Positions 10,897-21,918 of a stretch of DNA of 64,000 nucleotides are shown here, piece by piece (positions within the stretch are counted from its first letter, which is position 1; every line of letters starts with the position of its first letter). The position numbers and the translations under genes are program-made. The stretch lies in assembly GCA_947034895.1 (NCBI GenBank), contig OX344763.1, positions 66,793,093 to 66,857,092 on the forward strand, given 5' to 3'. The notes under the pieces were generated by a model, which saw only the letters and a list, made by a program, of their open reading frames with translations, made no database searches and had not been told where the DNA came from. Source of the DNA: Rhytidiadelphus loreus. Taxonomy: Eukaryota > Streptophyta > Bryopsida > Hypnales > Hylocomiaceae.

Positions 10897-11018
10897 CATT
10901 GCCAATCATTAGTCACCATAAATAGACATTGAGACATTGCCAATCATTAGTCACCCTAAACCCAATTCTTAAAATTGTCATTCATGATTGTACTAGATAT
11001 TTGTGACTAATGATTGGC
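10897..11018. repeat. Small inverted-repeat (MITE-like) element
   Basis: GCCAATCATTAGTCAC occurs twice (about 10900 and 10938), and its reverse complement GTGACTAATGATTGGC ends the unit near 11016. That gives arms of about 16-19 bases and a total near 120 bases. Confidence 0.5.
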
Positions 11019-11976
11019 ATAATTGATAGTGCTCTCATCGTCTCTTTCAGTGCTCTAAGTTTTCAAAACTTTGATTATTTAAAATCTACACGCTTCATGA
11101 CATTTGATATTTCAAACACCCAAAATACAATGGACTGTACCAATTTTGGTATATATAATGTATAAAAAAAATAGCTTGCACTCAATGTATTCAATTTAGG
11201 ATTATTTTCTAAATAAACTTTGAACTTCAACATTTACAACCCCAAACCTTAAATAAGTTTTTATAGTTTGGGAAATTATACGTACCTTAATAAATATTTA
11301 AAATAAATAAATCAAACTACTTCTACGGTTTTTTGTACACCAAAAAACTTTTCTTTAAATGAACCAGGCGCTGTAGTTAACAAATACTAAAGCCCAAAAG
11401 CCATGGGATAAATTAAGTAATTGGAACCCAAAAAATATGTAAAAGTTTAGAATGAGTTGAACAGGTTGAATTCATGGAAATAATTAATTTATGGTACTTT
11501 CATGCATTTTTGTCACAGCTGAACCAGGCACTGTAGTTTATAAGACTTGAAGCCCTAATTAAAAGCCATCAGGTGTATATATATATATCATTTAATTTAT
11601 TTTATTTCAATTAAAATTTACGATTTCTAAACAATAGCCTATGGCATATGAAAGTAGAATTCTTTGGCGGATTGAAGATTGCATACGTCAATTACTAGAA
11701 AATTAGTTTCCTCATCAAATTTTAATTATTTTGTACTTTACAACATTGACATATTTCTTTTATTTTCTTGTTTTTAATTCCTCTTTATTTTTTATGCCTT
11801 TTGTTTTTTAAACTACAACAGCTACACATGGCTTAACGAAAATAGTAAAAGGTCTTTTGCGTGGAAAAAGGGCCACTATTGTTTATTATCCAATTTTGAT
11901 ACTTGCAAAAAAGAATGTTGCCTTCATGACCACATAATTTCTTGGTCACTTATATTTTATATCTGTCATATGATTT

Positions 11977-13165
11977 TATGTATTTTCATTCTTGTATATG
12001 TTGTATATGTTTTTAGAAAATGGCAAGTTCAATATATTCTGAAGTATTACAAATCTAAATTGTTTTTGCAACTTGTACATATGCTTTCTAAATGTTTTCA
12101 CGTGCAAAACTCATGAGTTTATAAGTGTCGGAATTTAAAGTATAGCGCTTGTTGTATTTTTATGTATTTTCATTCTTGTATATGTTTTTAGAAAATGGCC
12201 AAGAGCGAAAGATTTTTATGGATTACAAATCTAAATTGTATTTGGAACTTGTACATATGCTTTCCAAATGTTTTCACGCGCAAAACTCATGAGTTAGTGC
12301 GTGTTAGAATTTAAAATAGAGCGTGTGTTTTTTTTTTATGTATTTTCATTCTTGTATATGTTTTTAGAAAATGGCCAAGAGCGAAAGATTTTTATGGATT
12401 ACAAATCTAAATTGTTTTTGCAACTTGTACATATGCTTTCTAAATGTTTTCACGCGCAAAACTCATGAGTTTATGAGTGTCGGAATTTAAAGTACAACGC
12501 GTGTTGTATTTTTATGTATTTTCATTCTTGTATATGTTTTTAGAAAATGGCCAAGAGCGAAAGATTTATATGGATTACAAATCTAAATTGTATTTGGAAC
12601 TTGTACATATGCTTTCCAAATGTTTTCACGCGCAAAACTCATGAGTTTATGAGTGTCGGAATTTAAAGTACAGCGCGTGTTGTATTTTTATGTATTTTCA
12701 TTCTTGTATATGTTTTTAGAAAATGGCCAAGAGCGAAAGAATTTTATGGATTACAAATCTAAATTGTATTTGGAACTTGTACATATGCTTTCCAAATGTT
12801 TTCACGCGCAAAACTCATGAGTTTATGAGTGTCGGAATTTAAAGTACAGCGCGTGTTGTATTTTTATGTATTTTCATTCTTGTATATGTTTTTAGAAAAT
12901 GGCCAAGAGCGAAAGATTTTTATGGATTACAAATCTAAAATGTTTTTGCAACTTGTACATATGCTTTCCAAATGTTTTCACGTGCAAAACTCATGAGTTT
13001 ATGAGTGTCGGAATTTAAAGTACAGCGCGTGCTGTATGTTTATGTATTTTCATTCTTGTATATGTTTTTAGAAAATGGCCAAGAGGGAAAGATTTTTATG
13101 GATTACAAATCTAAAGTGTATTTGCAACTTGTACACATGTTTCCCAAATTTTTTCATGTGCAAAT
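11977..13165. repeat. 176-bp tandem satellite-like array, about 7 copies
   Basis: TATGTATTTTCATTCTTGTA begins at 11977, 12161, 12337, 12513, 12689, 12865 and 13041. The last five intervals are exactly 176 bases; the first is 184 because of an 8-base TTGTATAT duplication. Each unit also holds CTCATGAGTTTATGAGTGTC and AAATGGCCAAGAGCGAAAG. No coding is supported. Confidence 0.9.
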
Positions 13166-14588
13166 TCGACTTGTGAGATTGACAAATCTTATAAGCCAAT
13201 TGATTTTGTATTGATTTTAAATATTACTATAGGGTCGTGTGTCTTTGCCACAACGAAAACAAACTTAAAAGTAATTTTCTAAATTTTTTAACTTATAAAT
13301 GACTTCAAAGTTCAATTTTAATTCTTGCACCCACGCTTGCACCATGAGTCCAAACATCAAGAAAGAAAGTGTAACTATGCACCCCGGCCTCCTTGCCGAG
13401 GGTTTTCTAATGGTAGCAAGCACCTAGAAATCAAGAATAAAAAAGAAATTTAATTTTTTTTAAGCCAAAAATATCTTCAAAATTAAAGTATTTTTGCACT
13501 ATGTGTCTAAATGTCAAAAAACCATGTCCGTGCACCCTTCCTCGCCGAGGGCTTTCCAACGGTACGCAACACGCAATCGGGGGATCCTTCGATTTCGGAG
13601 GTCTACACATAACAAACAAAACAAACCAACAAGAATTAGATTGAATGTTTTATGGCTACATGTTCTTCAATGAGAATTCATTTTTGTTTACTCTTTTTTA
13701 TAGAAATCTAGAACATTTGCTTACTACAATTTTTTTAATTCTCAAAGGTTTGTAATTGATTCGAAATTTAGGAAAATTAAGTAACATCTGTGTTACTAAA
13801 AAATTAATTAAATCCACGGTCATAGGTTCCTATCTTCTACTTCTTTAGAATTTTTTTCCCGCTCGCAGGTTGGCAACGACGGAATTTCCTCCAAGTGTGG
13901 AATTCGTGGTATGGAGCAGCCTTTTTGGAAGGACTTCTTCGTGTCCAAAATTAGGTGACATCGTGACTGGAAGCACCTTTAGAGACGGGATTGTCGACCA
14001 AAGTTGAAAGTGGATCTAAATCTAAACTTGGAAACATCCGTTTGAATTTGTGTTTCCCGCCTCATACATCCCGCCATATCTCACTCCCGCCCTCTCTTTC
14101 TTTCTCTACCTCCGTATTTGGAAGCAGGTTCAGCACCACCAACTGATGCGCAACATTTTATGTCGTTTGGAGTGAAGAGTAGTGCATGTTGTCGTGGAGT
14201 GATTGTGTTTCCTCTAAATGTGGATATGATTTTCTGCACTAAACGAGTGGTGTTGCTCATTTACGGTTCCTACTTGATGTTGTTTTGTTTGTATGTGATG
14301 TATTATAGGTTTCTCCAGTTGGCATTGACGAAGTCATTATGTAATAGGTTGTGTTATTATTTGCGATGTAGTGGATTGACATGATAATCTCGTAGTGAAT
14401 GTAGAGAGATGTGGAAATTGATAGTGTTCACTATGTCATTGGTTTTCGAAGTACTGTATTACTGTATAGGATGGGAGTATGGAAACATTTTCGTAGTTCA
14501 ATCTCAGAGGTGCAATCAATTTTTCATGACGTAAATGTGAAGAGTGTATGAACATTGAAGCTTCCAAATATTTAGCCGCATTTCTCGG
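13166..14588. other. Non-coding stretch with a relic transposon end
   Basis: A CCACGGTCATAGG string at 13814-13826 followed by CCCGCTCGCAG near 13858 matches the right end of the nested transposon at 38952-39145. This looks like the remaining end of another copy. Two imperfect copies of a GCCGAGGG.TTTC block lie near 13400 and 13545. The short open frame at 14118-14384 has no support. Confidence 0.35.
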
Positions 14589-15114
14589 GATCATCGACTC
14601 GAGGATAACAAAATGACAAAAGTACAGAGATTATGAATGAGAAAATATTATCATCGAGTCGACGATATGAGAATGACCCCGTCCTCAGGACAGACCAACG
14701 GAGTATATTACCCTAATTGACATTGAAGTTACATAATATATGCAAGGTTCAGACTCAAGAAATTATCCTCGAGTCAACGATAATTTCCCACTTGTAGGGG
14801 AGATTATTACTGTCGAGAAATTCGAGATCACTATCGGAATTCTCAATTATCAGTCACAGTACTTGTATGATTCACTGTGAAATAATAATTTATCGTCGAG
14901 TCGATGATAAATTAGAATACTACCCTAAACCCTAGAAACGTGGGTATACTTTGTCATCGAGTCGACGATGTAGTATTGACCTCTGTCCTTTACACGATAT
15001 GCTGAAACATCTGTATCAGTTTCTCTTACTTTGCATTTGCCATGTACTGAGGGATTTACTTTTCCTGTATATTGACTTTCTGCATTGAAATTTGTCATCC
15101 TCGAGTCGACGATA
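14589..15114. repeat. Element A palindrome cluster upstream of the DUF7869-like gene
   Basis: Six copies sit at 14589, 14648, 14763, 14890, 14953 and 15095, such as TTATCATCGAGTCGACGATA and TTATCGTCGAGTCGATGATAA. They lie in the promoter or leader of the plus gene; the last is 30 bases before the start codon, just ahead of an acceptor site. The CGAGTCG core is shared with the cluster upstream of the minus gene. Confidence 0.8.
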
Positions 15115-15144
15115 ATTCTAACTATTGGTTTTGGTATTTTCAGA

Positions 15145-17997
15145 ATGGATTTTCATAGACCTCATGAGTTTGTAAATCCAGTTCCATCACTTCTAGATGG
15201 TGTTCAGGCTTGCGAAGGAATTCCTCGTGCAAAATGGGTGTCATTGCCCGTCACTCTAAGAGATGAAGAGGGGTTGGACGTCGCAAGGGGTGTTTGTCAA
15301 AATGTTGACCCGAACTTGGTCATTGACATGGATAAGAAGCCTCTCGGTGATGATCGAGTTGCCATTCAAATTGTAGAGTCTTTGAATGAAGAGTTGTTCT
15401 CATCTGCAAATATGTGGTCACTGCATTCTTGGCACATTAAACGAGTGTTTCTCCATGATGGTGTAAATTTGTATGACCATAACCAGACCTATATATACAA
15501 CATGGCTGCAAACGCCTCAAACAGAAGAGTTCGTAAAGGGGTTCGATCATATGAAACAACTCGTGAGAAGGTTGATCTTGTTATGCCTCCTAAGAGAGAA
15601 CTTCTCCTCACTATGGAATCCATCACAGCAGTTTCCACAAAAACATGTTGCACTAGAAATTGTGTGCAGCCTTTTCCTCGTGAGCAAATTCAAGTAATTC
15701 GGACTGACCTCTATGGCGGTTATGACTTCAAGGCTCGCAACAAGACACTTTTAGAGGTGCATAGGCAGATCCACAAAGATGGTGATGGCAAGGAGTGGAT
15801 AACTTTGAAAGGTAGGGAAGTGTGTCCCACCGCGTGGTGGATCATTCATGGGATTGCGAAAGCTACCTACTATAGGTATAAAGAAAAGGCCAGAGTTGGA
15901 AAGCAATCTGAGGTCCATGGAAATGTGGGATCCAAGAAGCCCCGCATGCATACTCTTCAAGCTACTGCCACACTTCGACAACTTATTGAGTCTAATTTAG
16001 ATAAAATGCCACACAAGACAAGAACATTAGAGTCTGGGGAGAAAGTCCCATCAATGGTTCTACCATCTGCATTTCGTTGGAGTGAGCAATTACCAAAAAT
16101 CAATGAGTGTAATGCATCACTTGATTTGCAACCAATTTCTTCTAGTGGCTTGAGCAACATTCGCCGTGCTTCTTTCCCAGAATTTGCTGCAAAGGCTCGT
16201 GGAGACACTTTCACTAGGTGTGGCCTCTGTGATACATACAAGCAATTGAGGAGTGCCTGTGTGTGTTTGGAGACACAAAATAAGTGGACTAATCTTCTGA
16301 ATATCCACGTTGCCGGGCAGAAGGCCCATAGGGAATACTACTACGGAAATCGGTATTTTTCCGAGACATACCCAGAGAAGATGTTGTGCATCATTCATGA
16401 TAAAATGGATCATTCAAAGACGTCTTCTCCACACTTTTCTCACAAGACCAAAGTGACAGAGTCCTTCATGAAAATGCCTGTTGCTGTTACAGGTATGATT
16501 GCTCATGGTCATGGAGATGTGCGATATGCACACTACGATTTGGGCATTTTTCCATTTGATTCAAATCATACCATTGGATCCATTGCAAGGTTGTTGCGTG
16601 ATTTGGAAGGACCGCCAAAGAATTCATCGCGCACGTTATTCTCTATCGAGAGAGACCAATCCACCTTGACGAAGTCACTTTTAAATGGAGCAGAGAATTG
16701 CTTGGACTCCCTCCTTCCACCTCTACAAGAACCAATTCCGGCTCAACCTCTCCCACCAGTATTAGTATTGCAATTGGATAATGCTTCAGGGGACAATAAG
16801 AATCGATATGTTTTTGCTTTTTGCTCTTTACTTGTATATAAAGGCATTTTCCGTGAGGTGTACATCAACTTCCTCATTGTGGGACACACTCACAAAGACA
16901 TTGATGCTCTTTTTGGTCGATGGAGCTCGAGATTGAAGACAAATAACTACCCAACACTTCCTTTGCTCATGAAATCCTTCATGGATTGTGAAACGCATCC
17001 CGTGATTCCTCATCTCATCGAGGAGCTTCCTGATTTCAAGAAATTTGTGGAGGGTTACTTGGGCTCTCGCAGAGACTACCTTGAAGGACATTCAAAGTCC
17101 CAACAATTTAAGTTTTTTATGGATTCTTCAGGATGGCCTTTGATGGAGTATAAGAATTTGTGTACGGACGATAAGTGGTTGCCAGAGCATGGCAAAGGAA
17201 TTAGGTTGTGGATTGAGAGTGAGGATGGACTTCCTATAGTGCCAAGTGGTAGTCCTCTACCTTTGGCTCCTCAGCTGATGAAAACTCTTGATGACATAAA
17301 GAAGGGCTTGAATGGTTATGTTGGACATTGGAACAAAATGGCAAATGACGATTACACTGGAGAGTTTAGGCGGAAGAATGGCCCACTACAAGATTATTGG
17401 AAAGGCGTCAGAAGTGCTTTGGATGCTCCTCTTCAGGTTCGTGAAGCGTTACTTGATGGATTTTGGCCGGCTTCGAGGATCGCCCCTGACAAGACAGATC
17501 GAATGCAAAGAGATGGCACAATGCGTGAAGAAGATGCAAAAGATGCACCCTTTGTTGGACGTAGACGTGATCGTCCACGTCCTTCCTTTCGTGTTAATCG
17601 TGATACGCACGCAGGTTCTTTTGTTGTGGTGCGTCCTGCAGATCATGACCCAAAGCCATTTTGGCTTGCCAGGGCCATTACGGCTCCCAGCCCTGATCCG
17701 GGTCATATGCATAAGATCAAAATCCAATATTGGACACCTACTTCGGATCGGCACATTAATATGGAGAACTATGCCGGATGGGACACCAAAGAAGGGAATG
17801 TGTGGCGTGAGGATCGTGTAATACCTTCAGATTGGGCAAATACAGATTGTATCATGACAGCTTGGAAGCCACGTTTTCGTGAAACAACTAAACATCCGAA
17901 AGTGACAATTCCAAGTTTGCAAATTGATATCATAAAGGCATCAGTGGCGGCCTTTACGACAACTGCAACTAGTGATGACTCTATGGAAGAAGATTGA
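15145..17997 (+). CDS. DUF7869-like putative DDE transposase, element A
   Basis: An intact frame of 950 codons. The start at 15145 (MDFHRPHEF) is preferred over an upstream ATG because it directly follows an acceptor (GGTATTTTCAG|A), and the element C relative also starts MDF. Order: an N-terminal beta-rich region; a cysteine block (CCTRNC, about 173-178) with VCPTAWWIIHGI; a C-x2-C pair (RCGLC); then an RNase H-like core. Its candidate acidic residues are D419/D422 in IIHDKMD, D545 in LQLDNASGDNKN, and D585/D587 in GHTHKDIDALFGRWS. The C terminus has a small beta-rich module with IKIQYWTP. Family recall places this with DUF7869 proteins. The catalytic role is inferred. No in-frame stops, so it is the best candidate for an active protein here. 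Confidence 0.75.
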   Translation: MDFHRPHEFVNPVPSLLDGVQACEGIPRAKWVSLPVTLRDEEGLDVARGVCQNVDPNLVIDMDKKPLGDDRVAIQIVESLNEELFSSANMWSLHSWHIKRVFLHDGVNLYDHNQTYIYNMAANASNRRVRKGVRSYETTREKVDLVMPPKRELLLTMESITAVSTKTCCTRNCVQPFPREQIQVIRTDLYGGYDFKARNKTLLEVHRQIHKDGDGKEWITLKGREVCPTAWWIIHGIAKATYYRYKEKARVGKQSEVHGNVGSKKPRMHTLQATATLRQLIESNLDKMPHKTRTLESGEKVPSMVLPSAFRWSEQLPKINECNASLDLQPISSSGLSNIRRASFPEFAAKARGDTFTRCGLCDTYKQLRSACVCLETQNKWTNLLNIHVAGQKAHREYYYGNRYFSETYPEKMLCIIHDKMDHSKTSSPHFSHKTKVTESFMKMPVAVTGMIAHGHGDVRYAHYDLGIFPFDSNHTIGSIARLLRDLEGPPKNSSRTLFSIERDQSTLTKSLLNGAENCLDSLLPPLQEPIPAQPLPPVLVLQLDNASGDNKNRYVFAFCSLLVYKGIFREVYINFLIVGHTHKDIDALFGRWSSRLKTNNYPTLPLLMKSFMDCETHPVIPHLIEELPDFKKFVEGYLGSRRDYLEGHSKSQQFKFFMDSSGWPLMEYKNLCTDDKWLPEHGKGIRLWIESEDGLPIVPSGSPLPLAPQLMKTLDDIKKGLNGYVGHWNKMANDDYTGEFRRKNGPLQDYWKGVRSALDAPLQVREALLDGFWPASRIAPDKTDRMQRDGTMREEDAKDAPFVGRRRDRPRPSFRVNRDTHAGSFVVVRPADHDPKPFWLARAITAPSPDPGHMHKIKIQYWTPTSDRHINMENYAGWDTKEGNVWREDRVIPSDWANTDCIMTAWKPRFRETTKHPKVTIPSLQIDIIKASVAAFTTTATSDDSMEED

Positions 17998-18540
17998 TTA
18001 GTTTATAGTTGTAATTACTAGTAGACTATTGTTTTTGTAGTTCAATTACAATTAGAATGATCATTGCAACTATTAATATGTTTTGAGATGTTTCATTGAT
18101 ATATGTATTGGTTTTATTATGATAGTGTGGCTATGTAAGTAAGGAAATCCTATTTCTATTAATAGTAAACTTATTTCATACTATTGCATCTTCAAGCTTT
18201 ATATTTATCTAATTTTTTGATATATTTTGTTTATTTTTCATGTGTTTCATATCAAAGTTTCATATCTCCAATATGTAGATTAGTGCTTTGACATTTGTAA
18301 GTCTCAATTTAAAGAAATGTCTCACTTTATAATGTCTTTGAGTATTTTTTTTCCCTTTTTACAAATAAGTTTGTAAATCCAAATGTGATTTCAAATTTTT
18401 GCTACATTTTTTAATGTTAGAAAATTAATCAAATACATATTTTGACATTTCTAAGTCTCAATTTAATGAAGAGTCTCAATTTAATGAAAGATTTCTTGAT
18501 CCTAAATATAGAAATGAATTAAAATGAGACTGCAACTTGT
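17998..18540. other. AT-rich 3' flank between elements A and B
   Basis: Probable 3' untranslated region of the DUF7869-like gene and the element boundary. No gene was seen. Confidence 0.35.
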
Positions 18541-18541
18541 C

Positions 18542-19279
18542 TCATTTTAACGAATAAGGCCTTGATTGGCTCAGCGGCTCCGGATGGCTTGATGCTCCGC
18601 TAACGTTGGACGTAGTCAGATGTTCCCCAAGCAACAACTGTGGTGACAACTTCGGCGGTGCAATTGATGCTATCGGTGGAATCACATTCCTTGTCAATAG
18701 GGCCTGAAAGAAGTCCCTATTCATCTGAGACTTGTTATGCATCCATTGTTGCGTATTCTTATGCATCTGCATGTTGAGTTCCCGCTGTTCGCTTGTTTGG
18801 CTCGCAATGTCGCAAGAGCGAGCTCAGTTCGCTTTTGCGACAATTCATTCTGCTCCTCCATTCTAGGGATGGCTTCGGTATTTCTCTGGTTCATATCCGC
18901 CATCTGCTATACGACGCTTGCCATGGTATCTCGTTTTCGTCTCTTTTGCACAGCCCCAGATGGAGTCTGTGACAAGGGCGGCAGCATCGACGAATCAGAG
19001 GATCTGGGGACATCGCCGAACATGTGACTCGTAGGCGTCGGCATATCATCCAACCGCTCGACTTCCATCAAATCAATGTCTTCCCCATTACTCTGCATCG
19101 TCCAAGGATAACTCCTCAACATCGTCGACTACTGGAGTAGGGAGCCTCCTCATGTGAGTGCGAGGCGACTCCTAACTGGATCGCAATATACACCGTGATG
19201 ATGAAGGGGTCTGGGATCCTGGAGGAATGATGGGTCCGAGCTTTGATGTACCTGATGCGTAAATATCAACCGAACTCAT
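18542..19279 (-). pseudogene. Tail exons of the element B minus gene, frameshifted
   Basis: The segment starts after an acceptor (CTATTGTGCAG|ATGAG at 19280). It encodes a short S/P-rich stretch, then an acidic and P-rich region with a basic nuclear-localisation-like QKRRKRD, then a helical Q/E/R/K-rich segment (MADMNQRNTEAIPRMEEQNE) that could be a coiled coil. A TAG at 18907-18909 and a frame change near 18770 interrupt it. It corresponds in position to the low-complexity tail of element A (1-566). Function unknown. Confidence 0.35.
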
Positions 19280-19329
19280 CTGCACAATAGAATACCAAAT
19301 GTGAGACGAAGGGTAGAATCACGTACTGA

Positions 19330-19350
19330 ATCAGCTCAACTCGAGCTGAT
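19330..19350. repeat. Element B palindrome in the last intron
   Basis: ATCAGCTCAACTCGAGCTGA lies inside intron 19280-19429. This is the same relative position as the two element A palindromes in intron 567-763. Confidence 0.7.
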
Positions 19351-19429
19351 CATACATATGAAACAACAACAATGATCATAAGTCAATACAATCACCATGA
19401 CAGACCATTATTTCAAAACTAGTTCGTAC

Positions 19430-20776
19430 CATAGCAGCGCATGTCAATTTGCCGCCTGCAAATCCTGAGAATATGCACATGCCTGAATCGCAGATCTTCT
19501 TAATGAGCCATAGATAAAATTCCATCCGTAATTCCGTATTGTAAATACGGTACTCAAGCTCGTTGTATGCCCTTGCCTTCATGTACAGAGCTGTTTTAGG
19601 GTAGCCAAATTCTTCTAGAATTTCAATAGGATTCGTATTGCTTGGGCATTGTAAAAACAGAAGCAACACTTTCTTTGGCGTCTTTGACACTAGAAGATTG
19701 CACAATCTATCGTGCTTGCCTGCGCTATACATTGCAAAATCAGCAGTATACGAGCTCAAGACCTCGTTCGATTCTACGAAGCTAAGTACTTGAGCCTGCT
19801 CTTTTTCATCTGCGCAGATGAAGAGCCATGACGGAACTTCCTCAAATGTCGGTTTCTTTGCTTTGCACAAAGATGTAATAACTTCGATGAAGAAAGGATT
19901 ATCGACTGTTGATTTCTCCTTCTTCTCAATCTCCGGCAAGTTCCGAAAATCAATCACACCGAGGTCCATTCTCCTCGATGTATCCAACACCCAGACGTAC
20001 TTCATCCATTCCGAGTGAGTATTCTTCTTGGTTTCGTACGTGTGGTAGTATCCTACCACTGTAGGCTTCACAAAGTTTTTCCTGTGCTCTAGGAAGACCT
20101 TGAAAAACTCATAGGCATGCTCCGATAGTTCTGCACAGCTCTTGTTCTTCGATCTGACTTGCTTTGCTTGAGCAAAGTACGCCTCTCCAAGCCGGTTGAG
20201 AAGAACATCCATGGTGGCCTTCGTAACATACCACTCCTTCTTGAACACCTTCCAATTTTCTGTTATAATTTCATTTCTGGCGTTCAATAGACCGAGATCC
20301 GAGTTGATTGTATGCAACTCCTTCTTGACCAAATGCTTATGTTTCCGCCATTCTACCCACTCTTTTGTTGTATAGCAACTATCAAGAACCAATGAGATCG
20401 CCTTGATAGTCACCTTCGGATATGGCAGATTGCACTTCCCACCAGATTGGTTAAGAATATGCATTGCGAGCTTCCCAAGATCATCATAACTTAAATTCCC
20501 GAGAAACTTAAAGAATTCTCTCGTCAACATACAGTTCTCGGGATTCCAATCTGTCCTTGCATTGAACTGCTTCTCTGTGTCCGTGTTGATGAGCTCCCCA
20601 TGCGCAGCATTTGTAATAACATTGCTCCAGAGTTTATAGACGTCTTCTGGAGCTATTATCAACTTTAATTCATTTGTGAGTTTTAGCTTCTCCTCCTTGT
20701 CTTTCTTCTTGGACATTTTTAAGCTCTTGTTGACGTCGATCATGGAGAACCGAACGTATACAGCCTTTTCAAACTC
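19430..20776 (-). CDS. Methyltransferase-like exon, element B
   Basis: The exon is bounded by an acceptor (TTGTTTGCAG|GAGTTTG, 20777) and a donor (GCTATG|GTACGA, 19429) and is open throughout. It shows, in order, a basic KMSKKKDKEEK patch, a helical region, VIDFRNLP where a DPPY-type motif would sit, SWLFICAD and VLLLFLQCPS strands, TELRMEFYL, and a terminal SGMCIFSGFAGGKLTCAAM. The last resembles the F-x-G-x-G motif I that follows the catalytic site in permuted (beta-class) DNA methyltransferases. The DPPY position is not conserved, so catalysis is doubtful and DNA binding is more likely. The fold is inferred by eye; homology with element A (4236-5516) is clear. Confidence 0.5.
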
Positions 20777-20817
20777 CTGCAAACAATAAGGACCGAAAGG
20801 AATCAACAATTGCATAT

Positions 20818-20914
20818 TAGCTTGAGTCGATCTGATTTGCATTCAAGGAGGATGTTTTTAATTCTGCCAACTCAAGAAGAATTAAGGAAAGCAATTCAGT
20901 TCGAGTCGAGCTCA
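20818..20914. repeat. Element B palindromes in the intron between ParB-like and methyltransferase-like exons
   Basis: Intron 20777-20923 contains a degenerate copy (20818-20836) and TTCAGTTCGAGTCGAGCTCA (from 20895). Together they occupy much of a 147-base intron. Confidence 0.6.
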
Positions 20915-20923
20915 TATACATAC

Positions 20924-21798
20924 ATGGAATTTTGTTGCGTTACGAGAGTTTTCAATAGTCCGCCTCGTGGTTGTAACTGTCCCTACAGACTGAGCTTGCA
21001 GGGAATTCTTGGGACACCCCATCTCCATCCACATTGTGCGCACGCTCAATATGTTAGTTGCCCATGACAGTTTAGCTGCGACAAAATGGTTTACCCGGTT
21101 GTAGTAGGCCGAGATATTTCGTAGTTTCTCCCTGTCGGTGGACCAGACAATGAAGCAGTTCCATTTCCGAAATTGATCTTTGATGTCATCAGGAAATTCA
21201 CTTTTTTTAGAGACAATTTCTTTGCTCGCATCTACACTGTGTTGTCCATTTATTATGTAGAACTTTTTGTTCTTGATTTCATCCCAACTAGTTGGCTTAA
21301 TGCTGACGCCTACTGGCATAACACATAGTGTTTGCTTTGACGACATGTCTAGCATGTTGACCAAGAATGTTACCATATCCTCGACAAGTCGGTTCTCCTT
21401 CGATCGAATATTGAACATGGCCAGAGCTCCAATAAGCTGTTTGATCGGTATTTCCTTCTTGTCGTCCACCTTGAAGACATATGCGTCCTCACAAGTCGTC
21501 TAGAAGCGCTTGTACGCTTCGCTCACAAGCTTATAATCTGGTTTCCTATCTGTGGCTCGAGAGTGGGGGACTTTCATCATTTCCTCTACATAACTTCCCT
21601 CAGCCAGTCCAGATTGATCTGAAGCTCTCTCCAATGGCTTGTTCGTTGACGGGGACACCTCATTTCTCTTGCCGCTTTTTCGCGGTGGTGGCCTCTCTTG
21701 TGCCAAGGATTTCCTCTTACCGCGACTTGAACCAGATGCTTGAGGAGTGTTCCTGCAGGAGGCTTCACTACCACCTCCGCTGACTATGTCAATTGATA
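20924..21798 (-). CDS. ParB/sulfiredoxin-like domain exon, element B minus gene
   Basis: The exon lies between an acceptor (GCGGTCAG|TATCAATTG) and a donor (TTCCAT|GTATGT at 20923). It encodes a basic, disordered linker (SSRGKRKSLAQERPPPRKSG), the DYKLVSEAYKRF block, then a domain with FYIINGQHSVDASKE followed by IVWSTDREKLRNISAYYN. Element A has IVWTLDPAKLRGISKFYN at the same point. A TAG at 21500-21502 falls where element A has a tryptophan codon (RF-stop versus NFW), with coding homology on both sides, so it is best read as a nonsense mutation. The G-Q-H motif suggests a ParB or sulfiredoxin-type fold; this is inference. Confidence 0.45.
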
Positions 21799-21918
21799 CT
21801 GACCGCAGTTTATTCATAGTTGTTTGCATTTCGAGCTTCCCCTTGAGAGTGTTGAAGTCATTGAATAGGGCTCAAATTTTGGAGCAGAGTCTTTTTTCGT
21901 TGAGGGGGGTCCCGTCAC

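Larger units (their letters stand above)
9240..11960. other. AT-rich non-coding stretch
   Basis: No supported gene was found. It holds a 51-bp direct duplication (10189-10290) and a small inverted-repeat element (about 10897-11018), listed separately. The rest is low-complexity AT-rich sequence. Confidence 0.4.
1..18000. mobile_element. Giant DNA transposon-like element A (boundaries approximate, left edge outside window)
   Basis: The unit is defined by a private palindrome, consensus TTATCMYCGASTCGRNGATAA, which I located 15 times between 620 and 15114 and not in the rest of the window. It carries a minus-strand multi-exon gene starting at 7219 and a plus-strand DUF7869-type gene at 15145-17997, so the two genes diverge from a non-coding centre. 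Element C repeats the same plan. No terminal inverted repeats or target duplication were identified. The right limit is set only by the end of the plus gene and its AT-rich 3' flank. The left end lies outside the window. Membership of a named transposon superfamily is not claimed. Confidence 0.55.

Noticed and set aside
7269..15114. CRISPR-like array from regularly recurring palindromes
   Set aside because: Spacing is irregular, spacers are not unique units of equal length, and the genome is eukaryotic.
6776..21874. TGA codons read as selenocysteine or stop reassignment
   Set aside because: Short in-frame introns remove the A and B cases, other stops are a mixture of TAG and TGA, and the intact genes nearby end in ordinary stops. 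There is no evidence for a recoding element.
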